Origin: Thermoplasmata archaeon
GTDB lineage: Archaea; Thermoplasmatota; Thermoplasmata; WALJ01
NCBI GenBank assembly: GCA_015522885.1
Contig: WALJ01000128.1
Location: 1 to 13,461, forward strand
Length of the DNA stretch: 13,461 bases
Reading direction: 5' to 3'
Within the stretch, counting starts at the first letter, position 1. Each line of letters begins with the position of its first letter. Shown one piece after another: positions 12,845 through 13,461 of the stretch. The notes beneath the pieces were generated by a model. The model was given only the letters and a program-made list of their open reading frames with translations. It did not search any database and had not been told where the DNA came from. The position numbers and the translations under genes were made by a program.

Positions 12845-13461
12845 ACTCCGGTTGATCCTGCCGGCGGTCACCGCTATTGGGGTTCGATTAAGACATGCGA
12901 GTCGAGAGTCTTCGGGACTCGGCGGACTGCTCAGTAACACGTAGATAACCTACCCTCAGGTGGAGGATAATCTCGGGAAACTGAGGATAATACTCCATAG
13001 GTCATGGATGCTGGAATGCTCTATGGCTGAAAGCTCCGGCGCCTGAGGATGGGTCTGCGGCCTATCAGGTAGTAGTTGGGGTAACGGCCCAACTAGCCTA
13101 AAACGGGTACGGGCCTTGAGCGAGGAAGCCCGGAGATGGACTCTGAGACACGAGTCCAGGCCCTACGGGGCGCAGCAGTCGCGAAAACTTCACACTGCGG
13201 GAAACCGTGATGAGGGAACCCCAAGTGCCCAGGCGTTAGTCTGGGCTGTTCATATGCCTAAAAAGCATGTGAAGTAAGGGCTGGGTAAGACCGGTGCCAG
13301 CCGCCGCGGTAATACCGGCAGCCCAAGTGGTGATCCCTTTTATTGAGCCTAAAACGTCCGTAGCCGGCCCGGCAAATCTCTGGGTAAATCGGGCAGCTTA
13401 ACTGTTCGAATTCTGGAGAGACTACCGGGCTTGGGACCGGGAGAGGCCAGAGGTACGTCGG
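12845..13461 (+). rRNA. rrs: 16S ribosomal RNA, 5' part
   Basis: Starts at the archaeal signature CCGGTTGATCCTGCCGG (12848 onward); the mature end is estimated at about 12845 by alignment with known 5' ends. Further conserved stretches are AAGACATGCGAGTC, AACGGGTACGGGCC, CGCAGCAGTCGCGAAAACTT and the 515-region GTGCCAGCCGCCGCGGTAA (from 13294). The gene runs off the right edge after roughly 617 bases, so it is unknown whether 23S follows; in Thermoplasma the rRNA genes are unlinked. The sequence style suggests Thermoplasmata. Confidence 0.98.

Overview
The window is archaeal. It carries an A-type (V/A-type) ATP synthase operon, TATA/BRE-type promoters, an archaeal long-type FKBP prolyl isomerase, an archaeal COG1340-like coiled-coil protein and the 5' part of an archaeal 16S rRNA gene. 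The 16S sequence and overall gene style suggest an uncultured member of the Thermoplasmata/Thermoplasmatota. That placement is an impression from reading, not a phylogeny.

Layout. Positions 1-4947 (+) hold the A1 part of the ATP synthase operon: partial atpE, then atpC, atpF, atpA and atpB. Three of the four junctions are 4-base ATGA overlaps. Positions 4953-6351 (-) hold a two-gene AbiE toxin-antitoxin module, convergent with atpB and only 5 bases from it. A 22-base perfect copy of the atpB 3' end lies on the far side of this module, followed by a T-rich stretch that looks like the original atpB terminator. The module therefore looks like a small cassette inserted at the 3' end of atpB. Positions 6461-6746 hold a small ORF of uncertain status. 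Positions 6747-7538 (-) are NH3-dependent NAD synthetase. Just upstream of it, 7576-7638 (-), is a short GC-rich hairpin RNA candidate with its own promoter and U-tract. Positions 7727-8596 (-) encode a long coiled-coil protein, and 8737-10947 (-) a 736-residue secreted, C-terminally membrane-anchored protein with tandem Ig-like modules.

Positions 10948-11504 have no firm gene. They contain a probable insertion-sequence relic bounded by 16-bp inverted repeats (15/16 matching) and a cluster of short repeats. Positions 11505-12269 (+) are the FKBP-type isomerase. Its stop codon lies inside another, inverted copy of the same repeat family. Positions 12270-12844 hold further repeat copies, two tandem rRNA-type promoters and a structured leader. 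The 16S rRNA gene starts near 12845 and runs off the window.

How the genes relate. The five ATPase subunits form the catalytic head and part of the stalk of one rotary enzyme; the central-stalk subunit D is not next to atpB. The AbiE genes form a self-regulated pair with a palindromic operator over the expected start of transcription. The other genes (NAD synthesis, coiled coil, surface protein, prolyl isomerase, rRNA) appear to be separate transcription units. The most unusual signals are the atpB-end duplication around AbiE, the hairpin RNA, the altered catalytic P-loop of AtpA and the dispersed hairpin-forming repeat family.
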